A stretch of 64,000 nt of DNA, taken from the NCBI GenBank assembly GCA_902826615.1, contig CADEFN010000009.1, positions 81,625 through 145,624 of the forward strand, read 5' to 3'. The notes below the pieces were generated by a model. That model searched no databases. It saw nothing but the letters and a program-made list of their open reading frames with translations, and was not told the origin of the DNA. This DNA is from an uncultured Gemmatimonadota bacterium (GTDB taxonomy: Bacteria > Gemmatimonadota > Gemmatimonadetes > Gemmatimonadales > Gemmatimonadaceae). A program made the translations under genes and the position numbers. This document shows, piece after piece, positions 27,981 through 37,643 of this stretch; position 1 is the stretch's first letter; each line of letters opens with the position of its first letter.

Positions 27981-28637
27981 GTGCGCGGTATCAGGGTTCT
28001 CGTCCTGCTCGCGCTTGCCTCGTGCGCGCGTACGCCGGCGCTGCGCAATCCAGCGGCAAAGCTCTATCGGGAGACGGCGCCCGATTCGTTTGATGTACGA
28101 ATGGTGACCACCAAGGGCGAACTCACCCTGAGAGTGCGGCGAGGGTGGTCACCTGCCGGGGCCGATCGCTTTCACGCACTCGTGAAAGCGCGGTACTTCG
28201 ACGACGTCGCCTTCCATCGCACGATTCGCGGCTTCGTGGCCCAGTTCGGCATCCACGGGGATACCGCCGTCTCGGCGGCCTGGCGGGGGAAAAGCATCCC
28301 CGACGACTCCGTCCGGGCGCCCAACCGGAAGGGGACGATTTCCTACGCGCGTGGCGGGGCCAACACCCGATCGACGCAGCTCTTCTTCAATACCGTGGAC
28401 AACACCCCTCGCCTCGACACACTCAACGGATTTGGCTTTCCGCCAATCGGGGAAGTTGTTGCAGGACTTGGAGTTCTGGACTCCCTCAATTGGGAGTACT
28501 CAGGCACGCGAGGGGGCCAGACCTTCCCCGGGCCATCGCAGGATTCACTCGGTCGGCAGGGCAATGCCTACCTCCGGCGGCTTTTCCCCCGGCTCGACTA
28601 TATCGTGACCGCACGGGTGGTCCGGTCGTGGCGATAG
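27981..28637 (+). CDS. Cyclophilin-type peptidylprolyl isomerase, lipoprotein
   Basis: 218 residues starting at a GTG that directly follows the stop of the P1 peptidase gene. The N-terminus is short and hydrophobic with lipobox ALASCART. The cyclophilin core shows ARYFDDVAFHRTIRGFVAQF, the region GTISYARGGANTRSTQLFFN and LNGFGFPPIGEVVAGLGVLD. It isomerises prolyl bonds, probably in the periplasm. It is the second cyclophilin in the window after the HEAT fusion, but lacks any repeat domain. Confidence 0.85.
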   Translation: MRGIRVLVLLALASCARTPALRNPAAKLYRETAPDSFDVRMVTTKGELTLRVRRGWSPAGADRFHALVKARYFDDVAFHRTIRGFVAQFGIHGDTAVSAAWRGKSIPDDSVRAPNRKGTISYARGGANTRSTQLFFNTVDNTPRLDTLNGFGFPPIGEVVAGLGVLDSLNWEYSGTRGGQTFPGPSQDSLGRQGNAYLRRLFPRLDYIVTARVVRSWR

Positions 28638-28721
28638 GGCAGGGAGCCGACCCTCGGGAACGAAAGCCTGTCCGTGGGTTAGGTTAAGCCGCACGAAGCA
28701 TTCACACTTCACCTTCCGCAC

Positions 28722-29183
28722 ATGCGACTCCGATATCTGGTTCTGGCGACGGCGCTGGTCACGAGTGGTCGTGAGATGCAGGCGCAGGGGATTTCCCTCT
28801 GGTTAGGCGCTGGCCGCCCGGTGGCCGATTCCGGGGCGCTCCGCATCAAGAACGCCGATCTTTACGCGGCCGCGCAGCTGGAAGCGCCGCTCCTGCCGGT
28901 CGCATTGCGGGTTGAGGGGATGGTCTCCGCCGGGAACAGCATCCGGACAAACCCGCGGTCGTACTTTGCCAGCGCCGTGGTGCCGCTCCGTCTGGTCCCC
29001 GGGATCACCCCATATGCTATTGCCGGTTACGGCGCCTACTCGTACGGCAAGGACCGTGAGGAACGCGGCTACAACTGGGGTGGCGGGTTGAAGCTCGGTA
29101 TGGGACGGACGGGATTTTTTGGTGAAGTCCGTCGGCACCAGGTCCTCAACAAAACCCAGGCGACGGTTGGAATGACATTCTGA
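28722..29183 (+). CDS. Small outer-membrane beta-barrel-like protein
   Basis: 153 residues with a signal peptide (cleavage near EMQAQGI) and alternating aromatic/hydrophobic strands (ALRVEGMVSAGNSI, ITPYAIAGYGAYSYG, LKLGMGRTGFFGEVRRH) ending in a Phe (ATVGMTF), a common outer-membrane barrel feature. No named family is recognised. It is followed by a strong terminator-like hairpin, so it ends its transcript. Confidence 0.65.
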   Translation: MRLRYLVLATALVTSGREMQAQGISLWLGAGRPVADSGALRIKNADLYAAAQLEAPLLPVALRVEGMVSAGNSIRTNPRSYFASAVVPLRLVPGITPYAIAGYGAYSYGKDREERGYNWGGGLKLGMGRTGFFGEVRRHQVLNKTQATVGMTF

Positions 29184-29212
29184 CGCTCTCCCCCGAGCGC
29201 AGAGATGCGATG

Positions 29213-29249
29213 AGCGCGCGGCCAGTAAGTGCCGCGCGCTTATTGTTTT
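29213..29249 (+). terminator. Intrinsic terminator after the small barrel gene
   Basis: A perfect 10-bp stem AGCGCGCGGC/GCCGCGCGCT with an 8-base loop, followed by TTATTGTTTT. It lies 30 bases after the stop at 29183. Confidence 0.8.
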
Positions 29250-29334
29250 GTACCTGACGATTCCGCGAGACGTGGCCACGCAGGGCCTGGCCCTTGCGCT
29301 TCTCGAAGCGACGTGGCACCTCGTTGTGACATGT

Positions 29335-29414
29335 GCCACCTGCCACTCAAAGACGCTGGACCCTGACTTTCGTCAGGGCGCGTCGCTAGGCTCCGCGTCT
29401 GCCACCTGCCATCT
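29335..29414. repeat. Heptad (7-bp period) intergenic repeats
   Basis: Two clusters of the heptad GCCACCT/GCCATCT occur at 29335-29347 and 29401-29414, with a hairpin CCCTGAC-TTTC-GTCAGGG at 29361-29378 between them. The reverse complement (AGATGGCAGGTGGC) matches the heptads at 37644-37693. They fill the space before the M28 peptidase gene. Confidence 0.5.
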
Positions 29415-29417
29415 ACA

Positions 29418-30776
29418 ATGCGCCTCGTCACCTCGCTCCTCCTGCTCGCTCCCGTACCTCTCGTCGCCCAACCCCTGGTTGAGCGCTACTCGGCCAACGT
29501 CGATCGGATTGTGGCCGCCGCCCTGGCCGACAGCGCTGCCTGGAACCGGCTCGCCGTGATGACCGAGACCTTCGGCCATCGCTTCAGCGGAAGTGCGAGC
29601 CTGGAGCGCGCCATCGACTGGAGCCTGGCGCGCATGAAGGAGGATGGGCTCGACAATGTTCGTGGTGAGCCAGTGATGGTGCCGCACTGGGTCCGGGGAC
29701 GCGAGTCGGCGGAGCTCATCACCCCGCGGCGTCAGGCGCTCCCGATGCTGGGGCTCGGTGGTTCCATCGGCACACCGCCTAACGGGATCACGGCGCAGGT
29801 GATGGTGGTGAAATCGTATGATGATCTCAGGGCCCGCGCCGCCGAAGCCAGGGGCCGGATCGTGCTCTTCAACGCCCCCTTCACCAACTATGGTGCCACG
29901 GTGCAGTACCGGTCGGGGGGAGCTATTGAAGCGGCAAAGGCGGGTGCGGTGGCGTCGATCATCAGGTCCGTGACGCCCTACTCCATGCGTACGCCGCATA
30001 CCGGCAGCATGCGGTACGACTCCACGGTCAGGAAAATCCCTCATGCCGCCATCACACCCGAAGATGCCGACATGATCGCCCGCATGGTCGAGCGTGGGGA
30101 AAAGGTGAGCATCAAGCTCATGATGTCGGCGCGCACGCTGCCGGACGCCCCTTCCCGCAACCTGATCGGGGAACTCCGGGGCACCGAGCGCCCCGACGAA
30201 GTGGTCGTGATGGGTGGCCATATCGACTCGTGGGACGTCGGCCGCGGGGCGATGGACGATGCCGGTGGGGTGGTCGCCGCCTGGGAGGCCATCAGGATTC
30301 TCAAGGCACTCGGCCTGCGCCCGCGACGCACGATTCGTGTGGTCGGATGGACCAACGAGGAGAATGGCCTACGCGGCGGCAACGCCTACCGTGACGCCCA
30401 TCGGGCCGAGGCGGCCAATCACGTCCTGGCCATCGAGTCGGACGGGGGCGTGTTCACGCCGGAGGGGTTCGGCTTTACGGGGACCGATTCCGCCTTTGCC
30501 ATCATGCAGCAGGTGGGGAGGCTCCTCGAAAAGATCGGGGCGGGGCGGATTACCCGAGGGGGTGGGGGCGCTGACATCGGCCCGATGATGGAACTCGGGG
30601 TCCCCGGCATGGGGCTGAACGTCGACGGGACGAAGTACTTCTGGTATCACCACACCGACGCCGACACGATCGACAAAATGACGCCCCGCGAGGTGTCGCT
30701 GTGCGTGGCTGCCATGGCCATTGTGGCGTACGTGATTGCCGACATGCCGGAACGGCTCCCGGGTGGCGCCCGGTAG
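29418..30776 (+). CDS. M28 family exported metallopeptidase (carboxypeptidase Q-like)
   Basis: 452 residues with a signal peptide (LVAQPLV). A PA-like insert occupies about residues 110-230. The two-zinc site is complete: GGHIDSWDVG, AMDDAGGVVA, GWTNEENGLRG, LAIESDGGVF and YHHTDADTIDKM. These enzymes remove amino acids from peptides in the periplasm or outside the cell. The order of elements matches the plasma glutamate carboxypeptidase/carboxypeptidase Q branch. It is a single-gene unit between two intergenic spaces. Confidence 0.9.
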   Translation: MRLVTSLLLLAPVPLVAQPLVERYSANVDRIVAAALADSAAWNRLAVMTETFGHRFSGSASLERAIDWSLARMKEDGLDNVRGEPVMVPHWVRGRESAELITPRRQALPMLGLGGSIGTPPNGITAQVMVVKSYDDLRARAAEARGRIVLFNAPFTNYGATVQYRSGGAIEAAKAGAVASIIRSVTPYSMRTPHTGSMRYDSTVRKIPHAAITPEDADMIARMVERGEKVSIKLMMSARTLPDAPSRNLIGELRGTERPDEVVVMGGHIDSWDVGRGAMDDAGGVVAAWEAIRILKALGLRPRRTIRVVGWTNEENGLRGGNAYRDAHRAEAANHVLAIESDGGVFTPEGFGFTGTDSAFAIMQQVGRLLEKIGAGRITRGGGGADIGPMMELGVPGMGLNVDGTKYFWYHHTDADTIDKMTPREVSLCVAAMAIVAYVIADMPERLPGGAR

Positions 30777-30874
30777 CCTTGCCGTAGGCTGGCCCCACGA
30801 CACACTTTCCAGAGGTCGTCGGCACCATCCGGCCGGCGGCCCCCTAACTGTGCTGCCGACGTGAGGACCGGTGC

Positions 30875-31117
30875 ATGGCCAAGCAGGATGCGATCGAGAT
30901 GGAAGGCACCGTGTCCGAGGTGCTGCCTAACGCCACGTTCCGGGTGAGCCTCCCCGGTGGGCACGATGTGTTATCGACGCTCGGCGGCAAACTCCGTCAG
31001 CATCGTATTCGCATCCTGGCCGGCGACATCGTCAAACTCGAAGTGTCGCCATACGACCTCAACCGCGGCCGCATCACCTTTCGCTATACCAAGCCCCCGG
31101 GCCAGTCTGCCCCGTAG
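30875..31117 (+). CDS. infA: Translation initiation factor IF-1
   Basis: 80 residues with an S1/OB fold: [39 protein letters not shown] (here [11 protein letters not shown]) and [20 protein letters not shown]-1 binds the ribosomal A site during initiation with IF-2 and IF-3. The C-terminal tail KPPGQSAP is slightly longer than the usual 72 residues. It is not in a ribosomal protein operon here. Many bacteria of this kind have a second infA, so this may be a paralogue. Confidence 0.93.
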   Translation: MAKQDAIEMEGTVSEVLPNATFRVSLPGGHDVLSTLGGKLRQHRIRILAGDIVKLEVSPYDLNRGRITFRYTKPPGQSAP

Positions 31118-31642
31118 TCAGCGGCCGCGAAACCAGGCCACCGCGCATGCCATGAGGAGTAGGGAGAACAACGCCGCGTAGCCAAAGCTGCGCATGGCCG
31201 CGCCTGCGGTGAGGGCATTGAAGTGGGTGAGACGCAGTGTGACCGCACCCGGCGATTCTCCGGGGGGGACCAGACGCAGTACCCAACGTCCCGCAGCAGG
31301 CACCTCGAAGGCAAAGAGCATGTCCAGGCCCGGCCGGTTTTCGCGACCCTCAGCCCGCTGCGTCGTTGCACGCCGGACACTGCCCAACCGTCCGGTGGCA
31401 GGATCATGGATGGAAATGGTCCATGCCTGGGCGCGCTGGACCGCCTCACGTGAACCGATACCGAAGACCCGGTATGATCCCGGACGGGTGAGCTCCACCA
31501 CCTGACTGTCACGTGCCGCAAAGGTGTCGACGACATCACTCGCCACCCGTCCCTCGGTGTCATTCACGGCACGGATGGCGGAAACACCTGTGACCACCAG
31601 GGCGGGCACGAGAATGAAGAGGAGTTTTCGGGAGCCTGACAT
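31118..31642 (-). CDS. Two-TM exported protein of unknown function
   Basis: 174 residues from the ATG at 31642. It has an N-terminal hydrophobic segment (LLFILVPALVVTGVSAI), a central extracytoplasmic beta-rich domain (YRVFGIGSREAVQRAQAWTI, AAGRWVLRLVPPGESPG) and a C-terminal transmembrane helix (FGYAALFSLLLMACAVAWF) with an RGR end inside. No family is recognised. It is convergent with infA with no gap between the stops. Confidence 0.6.
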   Translation of the reverse strand: MSGSRKLLFILVPALVVTGVSAIRAVNDTEGRVASDVVDTFAARDSQVVELTRPGSYRVFGIGSREAVQRAQAWTISIHDPATGRLGSVRRATTQRAEGRENRPGLDMLFAFEVPAAGRWVLRLVPPGESPGAVTLRLTHFNALTAGAAMRSFGYAALFSLLLMACAVAWFRGR

Positions 31643-31786
31643 GGCGTTCGGCTTTGCGTCCCGCCAGCTGGGGGACGACGCGGGAAATACCACGCCAAAG
31701 CTGGCGACTTGGCGGGCGTGGCGGAACCGGCATCTGGACCTCACGTCGTCAGTGCCGCATCATTGCCCCACCATTCCGCCGCACTT

Positions 31787-33160
31787 ATGTCGCTCGCTGA
31801 AGACCTCGACCGCCAGCTCACCACGTCGTACACACGCAAGACGACCACCTCGCGCAAGCTCAGCGAGCGGGCCCAGCGTGTGATGCCGGGTGGGGATACA
31901 CGCACGGGCACCTTCTATCTCCCGTATCCCACCTACATGGATCGCGGAGAGGGGAGTGAACTCGTCGATGTCGATGGCAACCGCTATGTCGACTTTCTCG
32001 GCAACTTCACATCGCTGATCCACGGGCACTCGCATCCGAGAATCGCCGCCGCGATCGCGGAGCAGGCAAGCCGTGGCACGGCCCTCGGTTATCCCTCGGA
32101 GCACCAGATCGCGCTGGCCGAGTTGCTGACGCGCCGCATTCCATCGGTAGAGCAGATCCGGTTCTGCAACAGTGGCACCGAAGCGGTGATGAACGCCATT
32201 CGCTGCGCGCGCGCCTTCACCGGTCGTCGCATGATCGTGAAGATCGAGGGAGGCTACAACGGGTCGTACGATGCGGCGCAGATCAGTGTCTCACCCGGTG
32301 TGCACGCACCCGCCTGGCCCTCGGGCGTCGCGGAAGGTCCCGGTGTGTCGCCGGGTATCATGGCCGAAGTGCTGGTGGCGCCCTTCAACGACCTCGACAC
32401 CCTGCAGTGGATCCTCACGCGGTACGGCCGAGATGTTGCCGCGGTTTTGGTTGAGCCCGTGGTGACCGTGGCGGGGATGCTTATCCCCGATGCGGGCTAC
32501 CTGCAGGGTGTCGTGGAGGCCGCGCATGGAGTCGGCGCGCTCGCGATCTTTGATGAGATCGTCACCTTCCGGCTGGGCACGGGTGGTGTGCAGACCATCG
32601 CCGGAGCCATGCCTGACCTCACGACACTCGCCAAGATCATGGGTGGTGGCCTTCCGGTGGGCGCCTTTGGTGGTCGCGCGGAGGTAATGAAAATTTTTGA
32701 TCCACGCCACGCCGGCGGCATTTCGCACAGCGGCACCTTCAATGGCAACCATGCCACCATGGTCGCGGGTGTGGTGGCGATGGAGATGTACGGAGCCGCC
32801 GAGGTTGATCGCCTTAACTCGTTAGGTGACCGGATGCGTGCCGGTCTGCAGCGGGAGATTTCCTCCCGCGATATTCTGGCCCATGTGCAGGGCGCGGGGA
32901 GTCTCGCGCATATCCACTATTGTGCTGGGCCGGTACGCAACTACCGAGATAGTCTGCGCTCACCCAAACATTGCGCGCGGCTCACCCACCTCGGCCTTCT
33001 GGTGCGCGGCTATCTCATTGCCAGTCGCGGGATGATGGCCCTCAACACGGCCATGAACGAGGCGGAGATCGATGGCTTCTGCGCTGCGTTTGGTGAGGTG
33101 CTCGACCTGGGACGCGATGTGTATCCCAAGGTGGGGTTGCCAGCGATGGCGGGGACCTGA
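31787..33160 (+). CDS. Glutamate-1-semialdehyde aminomutase-like class III aminotransferase
   Basis: 457 residues from the ATG at 31787. Marks: RAQRVMPGGDTRTGTFYLPY, FCNSGTEAVMNAIRCARAFT, EIVTFRLGTGG (here FDEIVTF) and the PLP Lys in TLAKIMGGGLPVGAFGGRAE. It is related to HemL (glutamate-1-semialdehyde 2,1-aminomutase) but has an extended C-terminus and no other heme genes nearby, so a role outside tetrapyrrole synthesis is possible. It is followed by the acyltransferase gene with almost no gap. Confidence 0.8.
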   Translation: MSLAEDLDRQLTTSYTRKTTTSRKLSERAQRVMPGGDTRTGTFYLPYPTYMDRGEGSELVDVDGNRYVDFLGNFTSLIHGHSHPRIAAAIAEQASRGTALGYPSEHQIALAELLTRRIPSVEQIRFCNSGTEAVMNAIRCARAFTGRRMIVKIEGGYNGSYDAAQISVSPGVHAPAWPSGVAEGPGVSPGIMAEVLVAPFNDLDTLQWILTRYGRDVAAVLVEPVVTVAGMLIPDAGYLQGVVEAAHGVGALAIFDEIVTFRLGTGGVQTIAGAMPDLTTLAKIMGGGLPVGAFGGRAEVMKIFDPRHAGGISHSGTFNGNHATMVAGVVAMEMYGAAEVDRLNSLGDRMRAGLQREISSRDILAHVQGAGSLAHIHYCAGPVRNYRDSLRSPKHCARLTHLGLLVRGYLIASRGMMALNTAMNEAEIDGFCAAFGEVLDLGRDVYPKVGLPAMAGT

Positions 33161-33225
33161 GCGCGGCCCTGGAGGTTCCGGTCCTCCCCGGAACGGTCGC
33201 CAGACGCATCAGTCTCTGGCGACGG

Positions 33226-33753
33226 GTGCTGGGCCGCTGGGGGCTGCGTCTGATGGGGTGGCGCTTCGAGGGCAATATGCCCAGCGCCCCCAAACTCATC
33301 CTTGCGGTTGCGCCGCACACCTCCAACTGGGATTTCATCGTTGGGTTCCTGGCCTACCTGGCGCTCCAACTCGACGCCACCTGGTTTGGAAAGCACACCC
33401 TCTTTCGCTGGCCGATGGGTCCGGTGCTGAGGCACTTTGGCGGCATTCCCGTGGAGCGCAGCCAGAAGTCGAACGTGGTGGATATGTATGTGGCGGAGTT
33501 CGGGCGGCGCGAACGGATGGTGCTGGCGCTCGCTCCCGAGGGCACACGCAAGAGAATCCCCGAGTGGAAGACCGGTTTCTACCACATCGGCGTGGGGTCT
33601 GGTGCGGCGCTTGTTCCTGTGGCCTTTGACTACTCCGCCCGGACGATACGGCTCATGCCCCCATTTGAACCCACGGGGGAAGTGACCCGCGACCTTCCGC
33701 GCTTCAAGGCGCTCTTTCGCCCGGAGATGGCAAAGTTTCCCGCGCAGTTCTGA
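33226..33753 (+). CDS. Lysophospholipid acyltransferase family protein
   Basis: 175 residues from a GTG at 33226; the frame is open upstream to 33157, next to the previous stop, so the true start may be earlier. It carries the HxxxxD acyltransferase motif as HTSNWDF, then VERSQKSNVVDMYVAEF and APEGTRKRIPEWKTGFYHI, the PEGTR-type block. These proteins move acyl chains to lysophosphatidic acid or related lipids at the inner membrane. The short length is typical of a bacterial subgroup without long N-terminal helices. Confidence 0.8.
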   Translation: MLGRWGLRLMGWRFEGNMPSAPKLILAVAPHTSNWDFIVGFLAYLALQLDATWFGKHTLFRWPMGPVLRHFGGIPVERSQKSNVVDMYVAEFGRRERMVLALAPEGTRKRIPEWKTGFYHIGVGSGAALVPVAFDYSARTIRLMPPFEPTGEVTRDLPRFKALFRPEMAKFPAQF

Positions 33754-33762
33754 GCCAGCGCG

Positions 33763-34227
33763 TCAAACGCTGAACTGCCGCAGGTGATGATCGGTGTGGC
33801 GCCAGCCCCAGTGCATCCACTCCTCGTGCGAGAGCGGTCCAAAGGCCGCGTGCGGCTGCCAGCGGTCACGATGTGAGGCAAAGCGGTCGATCAGCGCGGC
33901 CAGTTCTTCAACCTGCTGCGCAAATGCGGTATCGACGACCGGTGCCCGCTTGACCGCGTTGAATTGCGGCATGGTGGGACCGTTTTTGGGCCACTCGAAT
34001 GGCGCGTAAAAGGCAAAGGGCTTGACGATGTTGCGGAAGAACCAGTTGCTCTGGTTGGGCACCGTGATATCACCGAGTGCGGACTGGTAGGCCTGACTCA
34101 CGTGCCACATCATCTGCTGCACATTCATCTTGCCCCATTGGCGGGGCGAATCGGGGCGCAGTGCCCGGACGCGACCAATCAGAGAGTGGCGGGCGGCGGA
34201 ATCCGTGAGGGTTGGTGTAAGTGCCAT
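33763..34227 (-). CDS. DinB/DUF1569-like four-helix protein
   Basis: 154 residues from the ATG at 34227. The pattern of metal-binding histidines matches the DinB superfamily: KMNVQQMMWHVSQAYQSALG near residue 40, and MHWGWRHTDHHLRQFSV at the C-terminus. DUF1569 members are cytoplasmic, probably metal-dependent, and of unknown role. It is convergent with the acyltransferase gene. Confidence 0.78.
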   Translation of the reverse strand: MALTPTLTDSAARHSLIGRVRALRPDSPRQWGKMNVQQMMWHVSQAYQSALGDITVPNQSNWFFRNIVKPFAFYAPFEWPKNGPTMPQFNAVKRAPVVDTAFAQQVEELAALIDRFASHRDRWQPHAAFGPLSHEEWMHWGWRHTDHHLRQFSV

Positions 34228-34299
34228 GTGCGGAGCTGTCGGGTGGCCAGGCGACGTCTGCTGAATACTGCGCACTCGGCCCTTACTTCGCGACATGCG

Positions 34300-34782
34300 C
34301 TAACGATTTCCCCTGGGAGCGGGGAGAGTGTCCCTGGCGACCCGTATCCACCGCTCGGTCTTGATTGCCCATCCGATCAGACCGCCGGCCAAGAGAGACA
34401 GAGCAGCCTCGCCCGACTCGCCGCAGACACCCAGATCCCGTTCCGGGGGGCAGGTGGCAATGGTGTGAACAGTGCCGATCAGGTAACCAATGATGCCGCC
34501 CCACACGGCCAGGTTGCCTTTGTGATCTCGGAAAACTTCCATGGTGGCATTCTGCGGGATCATCACGGTGTCGCCCATGATCGACACCAGCGCGGGGGTG
34601 CCGCGTTGCCAGCCGGCTGACATCCCGAAGATCTTCTTTCGGCTTTCGGGAGTCGAGAACCGGACCATGGTGCTGTCCGGAACGTCGGAAACAACGTTCG
34701 GGTGCCAGCTCATCTGCACGCGCCCGGCACATGCGCCGGCCAGCGGCACGAAGAGCAGGAAGATGCTTGAAAGTCGGGTCAT
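34300..34782 (-). CDS. Predicted lipoprotein of unknown function
   Basis: 160 residues with lipobox PLAGACAGR (Cys at about residue 18). The mature part has a beta-rich half (GDTVMIPQNATMEVFRDHKG) and a Gly-rich hydrophobic pair (VWGGIIGYLIGT, LSLLAGGLIGWAIKTERW) like proteins that present a hydrophobic hairpin to the membrane. No family is recognised. It lies upstream of the DinB-like gene on the same strand. Confidence 0.65.
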   Translation of the reverse strand: MTRLSSIFLLFVPLAGACAGRVQMSWHPNVVSDVPDSTMVRFSTPESRKKIFGMSAGWQRGTPALVSIMGDTVMIPQNATMEVFRDHKGNLAVWGGIIGYLIGTVHTIATCPPERDLGVCGESGEAALSLLAGGLIGWAIKTERWIRVARDTLPAPRGNR

Positions 34783-34896
34783 GCCGAAATATCACGCCAT
34801 GAGACACCCGGTCTACCGCAGTGGGACAGGACGATATCGGGGTCCGCGAGTTGTCCGTTCGCAGGGTGGCGTTGGTGTGCCTGCTACCTTACGGGT

Positions 34897-35712
34897 ATGC
34901 TCGGGTGGCGACGGATATCGTTAGGTCTGGTTGCGGCGCTGCTGACCGGCTGCCGGCAGCAGGAGGTCCGTGGCTCGCCCGGGCTGGGGCAATGGGTCTT
35001 CTCGCGCGAAGACCGGATGCTCCTCGGCGCCGCGCGAGAGCGAAACCCGGCGATTGGCGCCGGCATCTGGATCGGCTCCCTCGTCAGGAAAGGAGACGGT
35101 GTCGGAACTCAGCTCGGCGTCCAACCCGAACCCGGTGATACAGCTGCCGTGTGGGTGATCCGGCTCGAGGACACCCTCCATCCACTCGTGGACTCGCTGC
35201 CCGCCGATAGTCTGGCGTCGTTGGTGGCAGCGCGTGTGCAGGCGCTGCTCGATGTCGCCGAGCAAGGTGGCCCCCGCCACACGGTGCAACTCGACTACGA
35301 CGCGCCGGTGCGTGTGCTGGAGCAATGGGCACACCTCGTTCGCACGTTGCGCCAGAATGCCCTGCAGGGGCGTGAGGTGTGGGTCACATCCATCCTCGCG
35401 CATGTAGAGCACCCGCAGTATGGCGAGTGGTTTGGTGGCGTCGCCGATGGCCACGTATTGCAGCTCTTTGATACCGGGCTTCCGTTCACGAGCTGGGCGC
35501 CGCGCCGGGTGGAAGCGGCCATTCGCCGTGCTAACCTCCCGGTGTCGATCGGGCTTGGCGCCTTCGAGCGGCAACTGTCGTCAGGCACAACCGAACATCG
35601 CGCCTGGTTTGTCTGGGCGGAGCAACGTGCACACGTCCTCGGCGTGCAGGACCTCTGGATCTTCCCCGCGGGCCATCCGTACCTTCCACTTCTTTCCTCA
35701 GTTGATCGATGA
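34897..35712 (+). CDS. DUF3142-like lipoprotein
   Basis: 271 residues with lipobox ALLTGCRQQ. The central HTVQLDYDAPVRVLEQWAHL block is typical of DUF3142, a TIM-barrel-like family of exported proteins with unknown activity; IGLGAFERQLSSG and GVQDLWIFPAG follow. Its stop overlaps the start of the next gene (ATGA), so the pair is probably an operon. Confidence 0.7.
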   Translation: MLGWRRISLGLVAALLTGCRQQEVRGSPGLGQWVFSREDRMLLGAARERNPAIGAGIWIGSLVRKGDGVGTQLGVQPEPGDTAAVWVIRLEDTLHPLVDSLPADSLASLVAARVQALLDVAEQGGPRHTVQLDYDAPVRVLEQWAHLVRTLRQNALQGREVWVTSILAHVEHPQYGEWFGGVADGHVLQLFDTGLPFTSWAPRRVEAAIRRANLPVSIGLGAFERQLSSGTTEHRAWFVWAEQRAHVLGVQDLWIFPAGHPYLPLLSSVDR

Positions 35713-37643
35713 AACAGCTGACGCGGGCCCTGTGCATTCTCTCGCTCTCGGCCATTCCCGTCTTCCCCTGTGGCGGCCCCGGCTCCTACCCGATCGATGC
35801 ACCACTGGTCAGTGTGGACCGGTACCTTGCGGCCGTTGAGTACGAGGATGCGAGCTGGGATACGCGGCGACGCCCCGAACTTCGTTTCCTGCATCCTTTT
35901 CGTGGCGCGCCCGGCATGTCGGAGGCGCTCTGGGCGGCTGCGTACAACGAGCTGACGACGGATTCCGCGCCGTCGTTTGCTGAACCGGATACCGTGGCGT
36001 TAGGCATGCTGATCCGTCGAGGCGACCGGGCGGCAGCGACGAGGGCGGCGCATCAGGTGGTGGAGCGCATCCTCGCCATGCCGGCCGCCGAGACGGAGCC
36101 CTTCAACCGTGTGTTGCGGGTGGCGACCGAGTGGCTCGATATCGAGAATGCGGTGGCTCGCGAACCAGTCGCGCGGGTGGCGTCGGTGTTGCTCGACGGC
36201 GCCTCGGCGACCAGCGGCGTGCTCGCTGAGGTGGTTGCGGTGCGCAACCTCTCTGCGGAACAACGCGACGCCTGGGTACAGGCCAACCCGCGAAGTGTGC
36301 GACGAGCGGCACTGGAGTTTTTGTCAATCCGGCAGGCGATGCAACGCGAGATTCCTGACGGCTGGGCCAGCCAGATTCGCGACTCGGTGCCGGCGGCCAC
36401 GTGGAGGAATCTGGCGCGACGCCACGAGCAGTGGCTGGCCGCGTGGGGCAATCACACCTTGCGGCCGTGGGTGGAACTGTCCCGCGCTCGCCTGGCGTAT
36501 TTCGAAGGCGACGCCGCCCGCGCCTGGGAGCCCCTCCTGCAGTGGTATGCGGACGGGAAGTACCGCACACGCGTGCTCAGCGAGATGCGCTATTTCGTTG
36601 TGCAGGGCGTGCTGCCGCGGCGTGAAGATCGTCGCATCGATCCACGGCTGCGCGCGGCACTTTTGCCGGAAGGGCCACTGGATGTGGCCACGTGGAACGC
36701 GGTGTGGCGTGATGCACGATCCCTCGACGATTCGACAAGAATCCGAACGGAGGAGCGACTCCTCTGGCGGGCGGCGCAGCAGCCGCTCAACGATTCGCTC
36801 TCGCTGCTGAACGGATTTCCGGTGACGGGTGCGGCTCCCACTCACATGTGGGGTAGCTTTCGTGTCCTTGCGCTGGCACGAGCGGGGCGACGCGCCGAGG
36901 CGCTGCAACATTTCGACGCCCAGCCGACTGACACCGTGCTCGCCCCGCTGCGTGCCCAGCTCCTGCTGGCGTCGCATCGCTGGAGCGACGCCATATCAGC
37001 ACCGCTGCTCCCCTTTGAGGCTCGGCAATACCTCCTCAGGGTCATGGCACCTGATAGCGTGGTGGATCGCATCTCAAAACTCTCCGACCGCAAGCTCGCG
37101 TTAGAGGCGCGCCTGACACGGGCAATGCGCGAGGCCGGGGCGGGGCGGTGGAGTGAAGGCGCAGGCTTGCTGCCACGCGGAGACCGACGCGTGGCGCTCT
37201 GGCAAACGGCGGCGCGTCTGAGTGCGGATTCGAGCGGTGCAGGAAAACTGGCCTTCGCGCGCTGGCTCAATGCACGCCACGGCACGCTCTTCCATGGCGT
37301 GGACCGTCTCTGGTATCGCTCGCTCAACTGGCGCATGCTGACCCTCACCAGCGAGGGCTCGGATTCGCCGTGGAGCGAGCTTCTTCCCTGGACGCGTGAG
37401 ACAGAACATGCCGCAATCGTCGCACATGCGAGCACCGCGTATGAGCGATCGATCGCGATTCGGGTCTACGCCGAATGGCTCAAAGCATCAGCGCCCGGCG
37501 CGGAACGTCGGCGCGTGCTAAGGGAAGCGAACACGATGTACAACTGGCTGGTCAACTGGGACAATAACAACTCGCGACTGTTTCTGGAGTTGATGGAGCG
37601 CGACGGGACGGCGCGAGCGATTCGTGAGGCGGGGAGAGTTTGA
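35709..37643 (+). CDS. Large exported protein of unknown function, operon partner of the DUF3142 gene
   Basis: 644 residues starting in the stop of the DUF3142 gene. A signal peptide ends near IPVFPCGGPG, with Cys-Gly-Gly as a possible lipid attachment. The body is alpha-helical with repeated Arg/Ala/Leu-rich segments (WLDIENAVAREPVARVASVL, LEALQHFDAQPTD-like) resembling TPR/SEL1-like solenoids, but no clear family is seen. The overlap with the DUF3142 gene suggests the two work together at the cell envelope. Confidence 0.65.
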   Translation: MKQLTRALCILSLSAIPVFPCGGPGSYPIDAPLVSVDRYLAAVEYEDASWDTRRRPELRFLHPFRGAPGMSEALWAAAYNELTTDSAPSFAEPDTVALGMLIRRGDRAAATRAAHQVVERILAMPAAETEPFNRVLRVATEWLDIENAVAREPVARVASVLLDGASATSGVLAEVVAVRNLSAEQRDAWVQANPRSVRRAALEFLSIRQAMQREIPDGWASQIRDSVPAATWRNLARRHEQWLAAWGNHTLRPWVELSRARLAYFEGDAARAWEPLLQWYADGKYRTRVLSEMRYFVVQGVLPRREDRRIDPRLRAALLPEGPLDVATWNAVWRDARSLDDSTRIRTEERLLWRAAQQPLNDSLSLLNGFPVTGAAPTHMWGSFRVLALARAGRRAEALQHFDAQPTDTVLAPLRAQLLLASHRWSDAISAPLLPFEARQYLLRVMAPDSVVDRISKLSDRKLALEARLTRAMREAGAGRWSEGAGLLPRGDRRVALWQTAARLSADSSGAGKLAFARWLNARHGTLFHGVDRLWYRSLNWRMLTLTSEGSDSPWSELLPWTRETEHAAIVAHASTAYERSIAIRVYAEWLKASAPGAERRRVLREANTMYNWLVNWDNNNSRLFLELMERDGTARAIREAGRV